From Phycisphaerales bacterium UBA2266 (GTDB taxonomy: Bacteria; Planctomycetota; Phycisphaerae; Sedimentisphaerales; Anaerobacaceae): a DNA stretch of 26,175 bases. The DNA lies in assembly GCA_002347125.1 (NCBI GenBank), contig DDXG01000101.1, forward strand, positions 556 through 26,730. Reading direction: 5' to 3'. The notes beneath the pieces were generated by a model that saw nothing but the letters and a program-made list of their open reading frames with translations, did not search any database and was not told the origin of the DNA. A program made the position numbers and the translations under genes. Of this stretch, positions 14,923 to 24,025 are shown in pieces (positions within the stretch are counted from its first letter, which is position 1; each line of letters opens with the position of its first letter).

Positions 14923-17582
14923 ACCGGTATATGATTGACAAGCTGGGGCGCAGCAGGCAGCGGCTGGTGGCGGGGCCGGATGCGTCGAAGGCGGTCCGCA
15001 AGGGCGAGGAGGAAGGCGGCTGCGGGGTCGTGGGCTTCTGCTGCAGCGAACCGGTGGCCGGCCGCCACATCCACGAGCCTTCTCGGCAGATGCACAATCG
15101 GGGCAACGGCAAGGGCGGCGGGATTGCGGCCGTTGGATTCGTGCCCGAAGAGCTGGGCGTGACGCGCGACGTGCTCGACGACTGTTATATGCTTCATGTG
15201 GCGATGCTTGATCCGGAGGTGCGGGTGGACGTCGAGTCGGGCTTCATCGCGCCCCATTTCGACGTGGCGGCCTCGGCGAAACTGGAGACGGTTGACGACT
15301 GGACAGAGGTGCCGGGGCTCGAAGTCAGGCCGCCGGATGTCCATCGTTACTTCGTCCGGGTCAAGCCCGACGTGCTCGATACGTTCATCCGGGCCGCCGA
15401 ACTTGAGACGCTGGACCGGCGGGCCGCCGAGGAGGAATTCATCTGTCAGAACAGCTTCAGGCTCAATCAGGAATACTACGCGTCGCTGGGCGAGAAGCGG
15501 GCGTTCGTGATGAGTCACGGACGTAACATCATGATCCTGAAGGTGGTGGGGTATGCCGAGGCGGTTACGCGGTACTACAAGATAGAGGACCTGCGGGCCC
15601 ACGTATGGATCGCCCACCAGCGGTATCCCACCAAGGGCCGGGTGTGGCATCCGGCGGGGGCGCACCCGTTTGCGGCCATCAATATGGCCCTGGTGCACAA
15701 CGGGGATTTTGCGAATTACCATTCCGTCAGCGAGTATCTCAAGCAGCGAAACATCTATCCGCAATTCCTGACCGACACCGAGGTGTCGGCGTTGTTGTTC
15801 GACCTGCTGGATCGCACATACGGCTATCCGCTGGAATACATCATCGAGGCGCTGGCCCCGACGACCGAGCGGGATTTTGACCGGTTGAGCCCCCAGAAGC
15901 AGCGGATTTACCGGGCCATCCAGGCGACGCATATTCACGGCTCGCCGGATGGGCCGTGGTTTTTCATTATCGCCCGCAACGTGCCGACGCAGGACACGCT
16001 CCAACTGCTGGGCATCACGGATACGGCGATGCTGCGGCCGCAGGTGTTCGCGTTCACCGATGGCCAGGTGCAGGTGGGACTGATTGCATCCGAGAAGCAG
16101 GCCATCGACGCGACGCTGCTGAGCCTGTCGAAGGATGACCCGCGCATCTGCCCGGTAGCGGATCGCTACTGGAACGCACGGGGCGGCAGCCACACGGACG
16201 GCGGTTCGTTTCGCTTCGACGTTTGCAGGGGCGATGACGGGCGGATGCGGATTACCTGCTGCGACAAGTTCGGGCGTGCGGTCGTAATGCCCAGTGGGGC
16301 GGAACCGTGTGATTTCACAGCCGGGGTCTCGGCGGCGGATATGGCGCCGGGTGTCACCGGACAGATCGAGAAGCATATTGCATCCGGTAAGGCCGTGCCA
16401 CTGTACGAGTCCATGCGGGACGGCATCAAAGGCGGGTCATTTGGGCATGTGCAAGGCGCGCTGGAGTGCATTGTCAAGCATGGGGCTGATCCGGCGAATA
16501 CGGGCGTGGTGATCGAGGTCCTGACGCTGTTGAATGACCGGAGGTATTCAACGGGCAAAAAGAAACGCAGCCACATTCTGCACCTGGTGCAAGAGGCGAT
16601 CGGGGCGGTCTTTCGGTCCGCGCCCGGACTGGAGACGGGAGGATCGGCCCGGGGGGCCTACCGGCTCATCGGATGGGACAGCCGTTCGACGCTGCGCGAG
16701 CCTCGTGGCGAGGAGACGACGCTGATTATCGACGCGTGCGGGTTTCCTCCCGAAGGCGGCGCGTGCGACGCAATCCTGCTGGTCGACGCCTACATGAAGG
16801 GCTGGAAGCACTTCATTGTCTTCAATTGCCGCGGACAGAGGTACGTCGGCTGCGGGCTTGGGCCCGAGACCGACGATGTGACCATCGATGTCTATGGCAG
16901 CAACGGGGACTATCTGGCTTCGGGGATTGACGGACTGACGATTCGCGTGCACGGCAACACGCAGGACCAGTTGGCGCAGATCATCAAACGCGGCAAGCTC
17001 GTTATCTACGGCGACACGGGGCAGACCTTCATGTACGGGGCGAAGGGCGGCGAGGTGTACGTCCTGGGCAACGCGGCGGGGCGGCCGATGATCAATTCGG
17101 TTGGCCGGCCGAAGGTTGTCATTAACGGGACCTGCCTGGACTTCCTGGCGGAGTCCTTCATGGCGGGCGACCCGCTGGCCGGCGGGGGTTTCGCCATTGT
17201 CAATGGGGTGGCATTCGACGACGACGGGCGGATCGAGCCATTGGCCGAGCCCTACCCCGGCAGCAACCTGTTCTCGCTGGCGTCAGGCGGGGCCATCTAC
17301 ATCCGCGACCCTTACCGCAACGTGGATGAGCAGCAGCTCAACGGCGGCGAGTTCGCCGATCTGACGGATGCGGACTGGGAGTTGATTGCACCGTACCTGG
17401 ACGAGAATGAACGTCTGTTCGGGATTCAGGTCCAGGACCTCCTGACGGTGGACGGCAAGGTCCTTGAACCGGGGCAGGTTTATCGAAAAGTCCGCCCGGC
17501 GCAGGTTGCAGCGCTTTCCAACAAGCAGGGTGCGGCCGCCGATGACGCCGTGGCGGCGGCCGTGGGCGCGGGGGGTCAATAG
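14919..17582 (+). CDS. Glutamate synthase glutaminase + GXGXG fusion (GltB1-GltB3)
   Basis: This 887-residue protein joins a class II glutamine amidotransferase to the GXGXG beta-helix, two units that are separate genes in many archaea. The nucleophilic Cys is C35 in GGCGVVGF, after a 34-residue leader that would have to be removed, as in the GltB propeptide. Other expected glutaminase residues are present: R235 (HQRYPT), N261-G262-D263 (HNGD) and D286 (TDTE). The C-terminal region from about residue 645 has the repeated Gly pattern of GXGXG domains: VYGSNGDYLASGI, VHGNTQDQLA, VIYGDTG, YGAKGGEVYVLGNAAGRP, and DPLAGGGFAIVNG. The FMN barrel normally between them is supplied by the preceding gene, so together they make a complete glutamate synthase large subunit. 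hdrC follows after 23 bp. Ammonia released here should be channelled to the GltB2 barrel. Confidence 0.88.
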   Translation: MNRYMIDKLGRSRQRLVAGPDASKAVRKGEEEGGCGVVGFCCSEPVAGRHIHEPSRQMHNRGNGKGGGIAAVGFVPEELGVTRDVLDDCYMLHVAMLDPEVRVDVESGFIAPHFDVAASAKLETVDDWTEVPGLEVRPPDVHRYFVRVKPDVLDTFIRAAELETLDRRAAEEEFICQNSFRLNQEYYASLGEKRAFVMSHGRNIMILKVVGYAEAVTRYYKIEDLRAHVWIAHQRYPTKGRVWHPAGAHPFAAINMALVHNGDFANYHSVSEYLKQRNIYPQFLTDTEVSALLFDLLDRTYGYPLEYIIEALAPTTERDFDRLSPQKQRIYRAIQATHIHGSPDGPWFFIIARNVPTQDTLQLLGITDTAMLRPQVFAFTDGQVQVGLIASEKQAIDATLLSLSKDDPRICPVADRYWNARGGSHTDGGSFRFDVCRGDDGRMRITCCDKFGRAVVMPSGAEPCDFTAGVSAADMAPGVTGQIEKHIASGKAVPLYESMRDGIKGGSFGHVQGALECIVKHGADPANTGVVIEVLTLLNDRRYSTGKKKRSHILHLVQEAIGAVFRSAPGLETGGSARGAYRLIGWDSRSTLREPRGEETTLIIDACGFPPEGGACDAILLVDAYMKGWKHFIVFNCRGQRYVGCGLGPETDDVTIDVYGSNGDYLASGIDGLTIRVHGNTQDQLAQIIKRGKLVIYGDTGQTFMYGAKGGEVYVLGNAAGRPMINSVGRPKVVINGTCLDFLAESFMAGDPLAGGGFAIVNGVAFDDDGRIEPLAEPYPGSNLFSLASGGAIYIRDPYRNVDEQQLNGGEFADLTDADWELIAPYLDENERLFGIQVQDLLTVDGKVLEPGQVYRKVRPAQVAALSNKQGAAADDAVAAAVGAGGQ

Positions 17583-17605
17583 GATGTCAACGCCGTGATC
17601 GGCAC

Positions 17606-18187
17606 ATGCGAGTACATGTTATGGCGATAGTGATCAAGAAAGGCAGGTCGGCTGAGCCGCTTATCCGCGAGGTGGAGCGGCTGGCCGGTACGGATTTGAA
17701 CGTCTGCTACCAGTGCAAGAAATGCACGGGGGGTTGTCCGGTTGGCAGGATGGCCCGGCGAGGCCCGGCGGAGGTCATGCGGCGGCTGCACCTGGGGGCC
17801 GGCAGGGAACTGCTGGACAGCGACATCATCTGGATGTGCGTGTCGTGCGAAACGTGCTCGGCGCGGTGTCCGATGGGGATTGACATTGCCGCCGTGATGG
17901 ACGCCCTGCGACGGCTTGCGCGGGAGAGCGGCGCCGCTGGGGGATGCCGCGACGCTCCGCTGTTCAACAAGGCGTTTCTCAAGAGCGTCGAGCGATTCGG
18001 ACGGACGTATGACCTGGCCATGGTGGCGGCGTACAAGGTCGGATCGCGGAAGTTCATGGCGGACGTGGACCGGTTTGGCGAGATGCTCAGGAAGCGCAAA
18101 ATCGCCGTTTTGCCGCCGAGGGGCGCGGATAAGAAGACGGTCCAGCGCATCTTCCGCAAGGCCGGGCAGCAGGGAGGTGAGAAATGA
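17606..18187 (+). CDS. hdrC: Heterodisulfide reductase subunit C-like iron-sulfur protein
   Basis: A 193-residue soluble protein with two [4Fe-4S] motifs of the HdrC type: C34-x2-C37-x2-C40-x3-C44P (CYQCKKCTGGCP) and C78-x2-C81-x2-C84-x3-C88P (CVSCETCSARCP). It passes electrons between HdrA and HdrB. The longest ATG is 17606, but ATG 17621 (MAIVIKKG) fits the usual family N terminus and has GAG about 8 nt upstream, so the protein may be five residues shorter. There is no membrane segment, which separates it from membrane HdrE/DsrM-linked versions. Its stop overlaps the hdrB start by four bases (ATGA), implying translational coupling. Confidence 0.92.
   Translation: MRVHVMAIVIKKGRSAEPLIREVERLAGTDLNVCYQCKKCTGGCPVGRMARRGPAEVMRRLHLGAGRELLDSDIIWMCVSCETCSARCPMGIDIAAVMDALRRLARESGAAGGCRDAPLFNKAFLKSVERFGRTYDLAMVAAYKVGSRKFMADVDRFGEMLRKRKIAVLPPRGADKKTVQRIFRKAGQQGGEK
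18173..18180 (+). promoter_or_regulatory. Strong Shine-Dalgarno site for hdrB
   Basis: GGAGGTGA lies just before ATG 18184, inside the 3' end of hdrC. It is close to a full match to the 16S anti-SD and the strongest ribosome site in the operon. Confidence 0.75.
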
Positions 18188-19086
18188 AGTATGCGTATTT
18201 TCCGGGCTGTTCGGCCGAGTCCACGGCCCGCGATATGCACATCTCGGCGATGCGGGTGGCCGATGTGCTGGGGCTTGAGTTGATTGAGCCGCGGGGCTGG
18301 ACCTGCTGCGGGGCGACGGCCGGCCACCAGACGGACCGCACGCTGGCCGTGGCATTGTCGGCCGCCAGCCTGGTCAAGGCCAAGGACATGGGCCTGGACA
18401 TGGTTGTCAACTGTGCGGCGTGCTACAACCGGATGAAAGTCGCCAACCACGAGATTGTCACCGACGGGCGGATCCGCGAGCAGATCGCCGACGCCGTGGG
18501 ACGTGATTACGATGGGTCGGTTCGGGTCAAGCACTTTGTCGAGGTGTTGCTGCATGACGTCGGCCTGGACGCCCTGCGCGATGCGATCCAGAGGAGGCTT
18601 TGCGGCCTGAAGGTGGCCTGCTATTACGGTTGTCTGCTTGTGCGGCCGGCGGACGTGACCGGCTTCGACGATCCCGAGAATCCAACGTCGCTGGACAGCC
18701 TTGTGACGGTGATGGGCGGCGAGGCGCTCGATTGGCCCTACAAGGTCGAGTGCTGCGGCGGCGGGCTGGCCATGTCGCGCACCGATATCGTGGTCCGACT
18801 GACCGAGAGCGTGCTGGCGATGGCGGCGGAGGCCGGCGCGGACTGTATCGCGACGAGCTGCCCCATGTGTCAGATCAACCTGGATATGCGGCAGAAGGAC
18901 ATCGCCCGGCGGACGGGCCGGGCCTTCAATATGCCCATCGTCTACGTTACTCAGTTGCTGGGACTGTGTCTGGGCGTGGAGGCGTCGAGACTGGGGTTCG
19001 AGAAACTGATGGTTTGTCCGCGGAACGTTTTGGCGGCCGTGGGCGAGTCCGGCCGGCACGGTCGGGCCGGCGCATCGATGACATGA
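18184..19086 (+). CDS. hdrB: Heterodisulfide reductase subunit B-like (two CCG domains)
   Basis: The product (300 aa) carries two complete cysteine-rich CCG domains, which in HdrB bind two non-cubane [4Fe-4S] clusters that act on disulfide-like substrates. Domain 1 is C9, C41-C42, C77, C80; domain 2 is C150, C190-C191, C226, C229. The spacings (31 and 39 residues before the CC, 34 after) match the family rule CX31-39CCX35-36CXXC. Because both sets are intact, both clusters should form. In acetogen MetFV-Hdr modules HdrB does not necessarily act on CoM-S-S-CoB, and this organism shows no methanogen genes, so the true partner could be MetFV or an unknown thiol. The ATGA overlap with hdrC and the 7-bp gap to hdrA indicate one HdrABC unit. 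Confidence 0.93.
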   Translation: MKYAYFPGCSAESTARDMHISAMRVADVLGLELIEPRGWTCCGATAGHQTDRTLAVALSAASLVKAKDMGLDMVVNCAACYNRMKVANHEIVTDGRIREQIADAVGRDYDGSVRVKHFVEVLLHDVGLDALRDAIQRRLCGLKVACYYGCLLVRPADVTGFDDPENPTSLDSLVTVMGGEALDWPYKVECCGGGLAMSRTDIVVRLTESVLAMAAEAGADCIATSCPMCQINLDMRQKDIARRTGRAFNMPIVYVTQLLGLCLGVEASRLGFEKLMVCPRNVLAAVGESGRHGRAGASMT

Positions 19087-19093
19087 GTTCATT

Positions 19094-22000
19094 ATGATAA
19101 GAGACAACAGGAAAAAGGTCGGAGCCGTGCTGGTTCAGGGGGCCGGTATCGCGGGTGTACAGGCGGCGCTCGACTTGGCGAATTCGGGACTGAAGGTGTA
19201 CCTGCTCGAGCGGTCGGACGCCATCGGGGGAATGATGGCCCGTCTGGACAAGACGTTTCCCACGGGCGACTGCGCCACGTGTATCGTGTCGCCCAAACTC
19301 GTGGAATGCGCCCGCAACCTGAACGTGGAGATACTGACTCTTTCGGAACTGGTCGATCTTGAGGGCGAGCCGGGCAGGTTCAAGGCAAGGGTAAGAAAGC
19401 GCCCGCGATACATCGATGAGGATAAGTGCACGGCCTGCGGCGACTGCACGCGGGCGTGTCCGGTGGATATCCCGGACCGGTTCAACCGTGAACTGGGCAA
19501 GCGCAAGGCGGCGGCCAAGGCGCATCCCCAGGCGATTCCCAACGTCTACGGCATCAGCAAGCTGGGTCATGCCCCGTGCAAGGTGGCGTGCCCGGCGAAC
19601 ATCAACGTGCAGGGCTACGTTCAGCTTATCAAGAAGAAGGAATACCTCAAGGCGGTGGAGCTGATCCGTCAGCGTAATCCGCTGTCCGCCATCTGCGGGC
19701 GGGTCTGCACGCATCCGTGCGAGACGGCCTGCACCCGCGCCAAGGCCGATGAGGCCGTTGCCATTCGGCAACTCAAGCGTTTTGCGTCCGACCGGGAGAT
19801 GGAGATGGTCCGATCCGGCGAACTGCAAATGCCGCCGGAGCAGACGCCGGCGGCCGAAGCGAAGCGCGTGGCCGTCATTGGAGCGGGACCGGCGGGGCTG
19901 ACGGCGGCCGACGATCTGGCGAAGGCGGGTTTTGCGCCGACCGTGTACGAGGCGAGCAGCGCGGCCGGCGGGATGCTGCGATGGGGCATTCCTGAGTATC
20001 GGTTGCCCGCGAACGTGCTGGACTACGAGGTCGAGCTTATCCGCCGCCATGGTGTGGTGTTCCGTTACGGCTGCACGGTCGGGCGTGACGTTACCATGGA
20101 CCAATTGCGAAAAGACCATGATGCCGTGTTCATCGCCGTCGGCGTGCAGAAGGGCCGAAGCCTGGGGGTACAGGGCCGGGACCTGCCGGGCGTCGTTCAG
20201 GGCATCGATTTCCTGCGTCAGGCGGCAGGCGAGGGCGGCTCGGCGGCGGTCGAAGGGCGCGTGGTCGTCATCGGGGGCGGGAACGTGGCCGTTGATGTGG
20301 CCCGGACGGCGCTGCGGCTTGGAGCCGCCGGCGTCGAGATGGTGGCGCTGGAGCAGCGGCGTCAGATGCCCGCCTACGACGAGGAGATCGAGGCGACGGT
20401 GGCCGAGGGCATCGTTATTCACAACGGTTGGGGACCCGCGGCGATACTCGGCAACGGCCGCGTGGCGGGTATCGAACTGAAACGATGTACGAGCGTGTTC
20501 GGATACGACGGGCGATTCAACCCCGTGTTCGCCGAGCAGGACCGCAAGACCCTGGCGGCCGACCGGATTATCGTGGCCATCGGACAAGCCGGCGACGAGG
20601 AGTTGTTCGGACACATCGGCGTCGAGACCGACCGCGGTCGACTTGTCGCCGATCCCGTTACGCTGGAGACCTCCATGAAGGGTGTTTTCGCCGGAGGCGA
20701 TGTGGTGTCGGGTCCGGCGGCGGTCATTGATGCCGTGGCCGCGGGCAAGCGGGCCGCCGAGTCCATCGGACGCTATCTGAGAAACGAGGATAGGCGAACC
20801 GGCCGGTTCGAGGAAAGCATCAGGCCCGTGGCCGACGACATGTTGCCCCGCATGAAAGACGTGGCCAAGGCCCCTCGCAGCCAATGCGCGGAACTGGCCG
20901 TTGACAAGAGGCGGGACAATTTCGATGAAGTCGAACTGTCGTTGAGCGAGGAAGCAGCGCTGGCCGAGGCCGAACGGTGCCTCAACTGCGCATTGTGCTC
21001 GGAATGCAATGAGTGTGCCTTGGCCTGTGTGCACAAGGCCATCGATCACGGAATGAAGGAAGAGACCGTCGAACTTGACGTCGGCGCGGTCATCTTGGCG
21101 CCGGGGTTCGATGAATTCGCCGCGGAGGCCAAGGGGGAATACGGCTTCGGTCGCTACGCCAATGTCATGACGAGCGTGCAGTTCGAGCGGATGCTGTCGG
21201 CGGCCGGGCCGTTTGAAGGACACGTCGTGCGGCTTTCGGACGGGCGGCCGGCGCGCCGGATAGCGTGGATACAGTGCGTGGGGTCGCGGGACTCCAGGTG
21301 CGGCAACGACTACTGTTCAAGCGTATGCTGCATGGCGACCACGAAGCAGGCTATGGTGGCGCTGGACCACTCGCCCGATCTGGAAGCGACGATCTTCTAC
21401 ATGGACATTCGGGCCCACGGCAAGGATTTCGACGCGTACTATGAACGGGCCCGGGCCCATCCGAGCATCCACTATCTCAAGGCCATGCCGTCGCGGATCA
21501 TCGAGCTGCCCGCCGGCAGGGACCTTCGGATACGTTACCTTGACGGGTCCGGTGGGATGGCCGAGCAGGAGTTCGACCTTGTCGTTCTGAGCGTCGGGAT
21601 GGAGCCGAGTGCGTCTGTTGTCCGGCAGGCGGGCCGACTGGGGGTCGAACTCGACGACTACGGCTTCTGCCGCAGCGACCGGTTGCGGCCGCTGGAGACA
21701 TCGCGGCCCGGCGTCTTCGCCGCCGGAGCCTTCCAGGAGCCCAAGGACATCCCGGAGACCGTTACGCAGGCCGGCGGCGCGGCGGCAATGGCCATGGAGT
21801 TGCTGGCCGACGCCCGTGGGACGCTCGTGACGAAGAAGAGCTATCCGCCGGAACGCGACATCACCGACGAGGCGCCGCGAATAGGCGTCTTTGTGTGCCA
21901 TTGCGGCATCAACATCGCTTCCGTCGTCGACGTGGAACGCGTCGCCGAGGCCGTCAGGGATGAACCCGACGTCATTATGACGACCCACACCCTGTTCACC

Positions 22001-23575
22001 TGTGCCGACAGCAGCCTTTCGACCATGCGGGACCTGATTGCCGAACACCGCCTCAATCGCATCGTCGTGGCGTCCTGCACGCCGCGGACGCACGAGCCCA
22101 TTTTCCGCGATACGCTCCGCGAGGCGGGGCTCAACCCGTACCTGTTTGAACTGGCCAATATCCGAGACCAATGTTCCTGGGTCCATTCCAGGGAGCCCGA
22201 CGCCGCGACGCAGAAGGCCGTCGAACTGGTCCGCATGTCGATCGCACGGGCGCGCGGGCTTCGTCCGCTGGAGGGTTCCGTACTGGCCGTCGACCCAAAG
22301 GCGATTGTCATCGGCGGCGGACTGGCCGGCATGACGGCCGCGATGTCTCTGGCCGAGCAGGGCTTCACGGTCAACCTGATCGAACGGGCCGCCGAGCCGG
22401 GCGGACATCTGTCCGAGATACACCGCACGCTTGAGCATGACGACATCAGCGGTTTCGTCGCGGACCTTAAGGCGGCCGTCCGGGACCACCGGAACATCAG
22501 GATGCATCTGAACACCCGCGTTGCGGACGTCAAGGGGCACATCGGCAAGTTCCACGTGACCCTCGAAGGCAACGGCCGAAGGGCCGAGATCACCGGCGGG
22601 GCGATTATCGTCGCCACCGGGGCGGCCGGGGCCGAAACAACGCAATACCTGTACGGACAGAACAGCAACGTCATGACGCAGAACGAGCTTGAGAAGGCGT
22701 TGCACGACGGCGCGTTCGACGCGAAGGGGGCCAACGTCGTTATGATCCAGTGCGTTAGTTCGCGGAACGACGAGCGACCGTATTGCAGCCGGATATGCTG
22801 TTCGGCGGCGATCAAGAACGCCCTGGGCGTCAAGCGGACGAATCCGGACGCCAATGTGTATGTGCTGTACAGGGATATTCGCACCTACGGCATGCGGGAA
22901 CTCTACTACAAAAAGGCGCGGGAGGCGGGCGTCGTCTTTCTACGATATGACCGGGACGCCCCGCCGGTCGTTTCGCAGAACGACGCCCTGGTCGTGAAAC
23001 TCGATAGTCCGGACCTTCCTGAATCCGTCGAGATCGAGACCGACAAGCTGATCCTCAGCACCGGGATTGTGGCCGAGGCCGACAACAAGCGGGTCTCGGA
23101 CATGCTGAAGGTGCCGCTCAACGGCGACGGATTCTTCCTCGAAGCCCATGTGAAGCTGCGTCCCGTGGATTTCGCCACCGAGGGCGTCTTCCTGTGCGGT
23201 CTCGCGCACAGCCCCAAGGCTATGGATGAGAACATCTCTCAGGCCCGTGCGGCGGCGGCCCGCGCGGCGACGGTGCTCTCGAAGAAGCAGTTGGACGTCA
23301 GTGCGCAGGTCTCGTTCGTCAGGCAGGACAAGTGCATTTCCTGCATGACGTGCGTCCGCACCTGTCCCTACGGCGCGCCCTTCTGTAACGACGACGGCAA
23401 AGGTCAGATCGAAGCGGCCAAGTGCATGGGCTGCGGTATCTGCGCGTCGGAGTGTCCGGCGCGGGCGATCCAACTTCGCCACTTTGAGACAGACCGTTTT
23501 GAGGCGATGATCGATCAACTCGTCGCCGCCGTGGCCCAGGATGAGCGTGCACAAGAAAGGGGACAACACACATGA
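19094..23575 (+). CDS. hdrA: Giant HdrA: HdrA-like FAD unit with inserted GltD module, fused to a second full HdrA
   Basis: This 1493-residue protein is more than twice the usual HdrA (about 650 aa). Residues 12-30 have the first FAD motif (QGAGIAGVQAA), and about 59-75 have GDCATCIVSPKLVEC. C112, C115, C118 and C122 form a ferredoxin motif. Residues about 150-590 are a GltD/NfnB-like NAD(P)H oxidoreductase: the cysteine-rich HAPCKVACPANINVQGY region, FAD motif VIGAGPAGLTAADDL (about 259), and VVVIGGGNVAVDVARTA (about 390, NADPH fold). HdrA resumes with CLNCALCSECNEC (about 627-645) and QCVGSRDSRCG (about 725). A second HdrA begins at VCHCGINIASV (about 934), with FAD motif IVIGGGLAGMTAA (about 1071) and QCVSSRNDERPYCSRICC. 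Two C-terminal ferredoxin motifs follow (about 1412-1455). Two or three flavins and many clusters would fit an electron-bifurcating hub with its own NAD(P)H site. The upstream SD is weak (GAG). Confidence 0.9.
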   Translation: MIRDNRKKVGAVLVQGAGIAGVQAALDLANSGLKVYLLERSDAIGGMMARLDKTFPTGDCATCIVSPKLVECARNLNVEILTLSELVDLEGEPGRFKARVRKRPRYIDEDKCTACGDCTRACPVDIPDRFNRELGKRKAAAKAHPQAIPNVYGISKLGHAPCKVACPANINVQGYVQLIKKKEYLKAVELIRQRNPLSAICGRVCTHPCETACTRAKADEAVAIRQLKRFASDREMEMVRSGELQMPPEQTPAAEAKRVAVIGAGPAGLTAADDLAKAGFAPTVYEASSAAGGMLRWGIPEYRLPANVLDYEVELIRRHGVVFRYGCTVGRDVTMDQLRKDHDAVFIAVGVQKGRSLGVQGRDLPGVVQGIDFLRQAAGEGGSAAVEGRVVVIGGGNVAVDVARTALRLGAAGVEMVALEQRRQMPAYDEEIEATVAEGIVIHNGWGPAAILGNGRVAGIELKRCTSVFGYDGRFNPVFAEQDRKTLAADRIIVAIGQAGDEELFGHIGVETDRGRLVADPVTLETSMKGVFAGGDVVSGPAAVIDAVAAGKRAAESIGRYLRNEDRRTGRFEESIRPVADDMLPRMKDVAKAPRSQCAELAVDKRRDNFDEVELSLSEEAALAEAERCLNCALCSECNECALACVHKAIDHGMKEETVELDVGAVILAPGFDEFAAEAKGEYGFGRYANVMTSVQFERMLSAAGPFEGHVVRLSDGRPARRIAWIQCVGSRDSRCGNDYCSSVCCMATTKQAMVALDHSPDLEATIFYMDIRAHGKDFDAYYERARAHPSIHYLKAMPSRIIELPAGRDLRIRYLDGSGGMAEQEFDLVVLSVGMEPSASVVRQAGRLGVELDDYGFCRSDRLRPLETSRPGVFAAGAFQEPKDIPETVTQAGGAAAMAMELLADARGTLVTKKSYPPERDITDEAPRIGVFVCHCGINIASVVDVERVAEAVRDEPDVIMTTHTLFTCADSSLSTMRDLIAEHRLNRIVVASCTPRTHEPIFRDTLREAGLNPYLFELANIRDQCSWVHSREPDAATQKAVELVRMSIARARGLRPLEGSVLAVDPKAIVIGGGLAGMTAAMSLAEQGFTVNLIERAAEPGGHLSEIHRTLEHDDISGFVADLKAAVRDHRNIRMHLNTRVADVKGHIGKFHVTLEGNGRRAEITGGAIIVATGAAGAETTQYLYGQNSNVMTQNELEKALHDGAFDAKGANVVMIQCVSSRNDERPYCSRICCSAAIKNALGVKRTNPDANVYVLYRDIRTYGMRELYYKKAREAGVVFLRYDRDAPPVVSQNDALVVKLDSPDLPESVEIETDKLILSTGIVAEADNKRVSDMLKVPLNGDGFFLEAHVKLRPVDFATEGVFLCGLAHSPKAMDENISQARAAAARAATVLSKKQLDVSAQVSFVRQDKCISCMTCVRTCPYGAPFCNDDGKGQIEAAKCMGCGICASECPARAIQLRHFETDRFEAMIDQLVAAVAQDERAQERGQHT

Positions 23576-24006
23576 TGCCGGAGATCTTCGAACCGAAAGT
23601 CGTGGCCTTCTGTTGCCACTATTGTGCATACGCCGCCGCCGATCTGGCCGGCTCGATGCGCACACAGTACCCGTCCAACGTGCGAATCATCCGCACGCCC
23701 TGCACAGGCCGTCTGGAAGTGCCGTACTTTCTGAAAGCTTTCGAGCGGGGCGCCGATGGGGTCCTTGTGGCTGGATGCCTCGAAGGCGGCTGCCACTTCT
23801 CCGAAGGCAACCTGTTCGCCAAGAAACGTGTTCTGGCTGCATCCGACCTGCTTGGCGAAATCGGCATCGAGCCGGACCGGCTGAAGATGGTCAACGTCTC
23901 GGCCGCGGGGGCCAGACTTATCGCCGATGCCATAACTGAAATGGTCGAGACCGTACGAAAGCTGGGCCCGAGTCCGATAGCGAGAAGAGCCGGCCGCACC
24001 GCGTAA
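23572..24006 (+). CDS. mvhD: MvhD-like [2Fe-2S] subunit, canonical copy
   Basis: The 144-residue protein has the full MvhD cysteine set: C14/C15-x2-C18 (CCHYC), C44 (TPCTGR), C69 and C74 (GCLEGGCH), plus the conserved FLKAFERGADGVLV and SEGNLFAKKR. In known complexes MvhD forms the electron bridge from hydrogenase, formate dehydrogenase or another donor to HdrA. No hydrogenase genes are in the window, so the donor here is more likely the GltD-like NAD(P)H module or MetFV. The start overlaps the hdrA stop as ATGA, with AGGGG about a dozen bases upstream, so translation is probably coupled. An ATG three bases later is an equally good alternative. Confidence 0.92.
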   Translation: MMPEIFEPKVVAFCCHYCAYAAADLAGSMRTQYPSNVRIIRTPCTGRLEVPYFLKAFERGADGVLVAGCLEGGCHFSEGNLFAKKRVLAASDLLGEIGIEPDRLKMVNVSAAGARLIADAITEMVETVRKLGPSPIARRAGRTA

Positions 24007-24025
24007 GACCAACGGAGACATATAC

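Noticed and set aside
18947..21223. Long open frame on the minus strand (758 codons) opposite hdrB/hdrA
   Set aside because: It lies wholly opposite strongly supported genes, shows no recognisable motif, and is the usual antisense openness of GC-rich codons.
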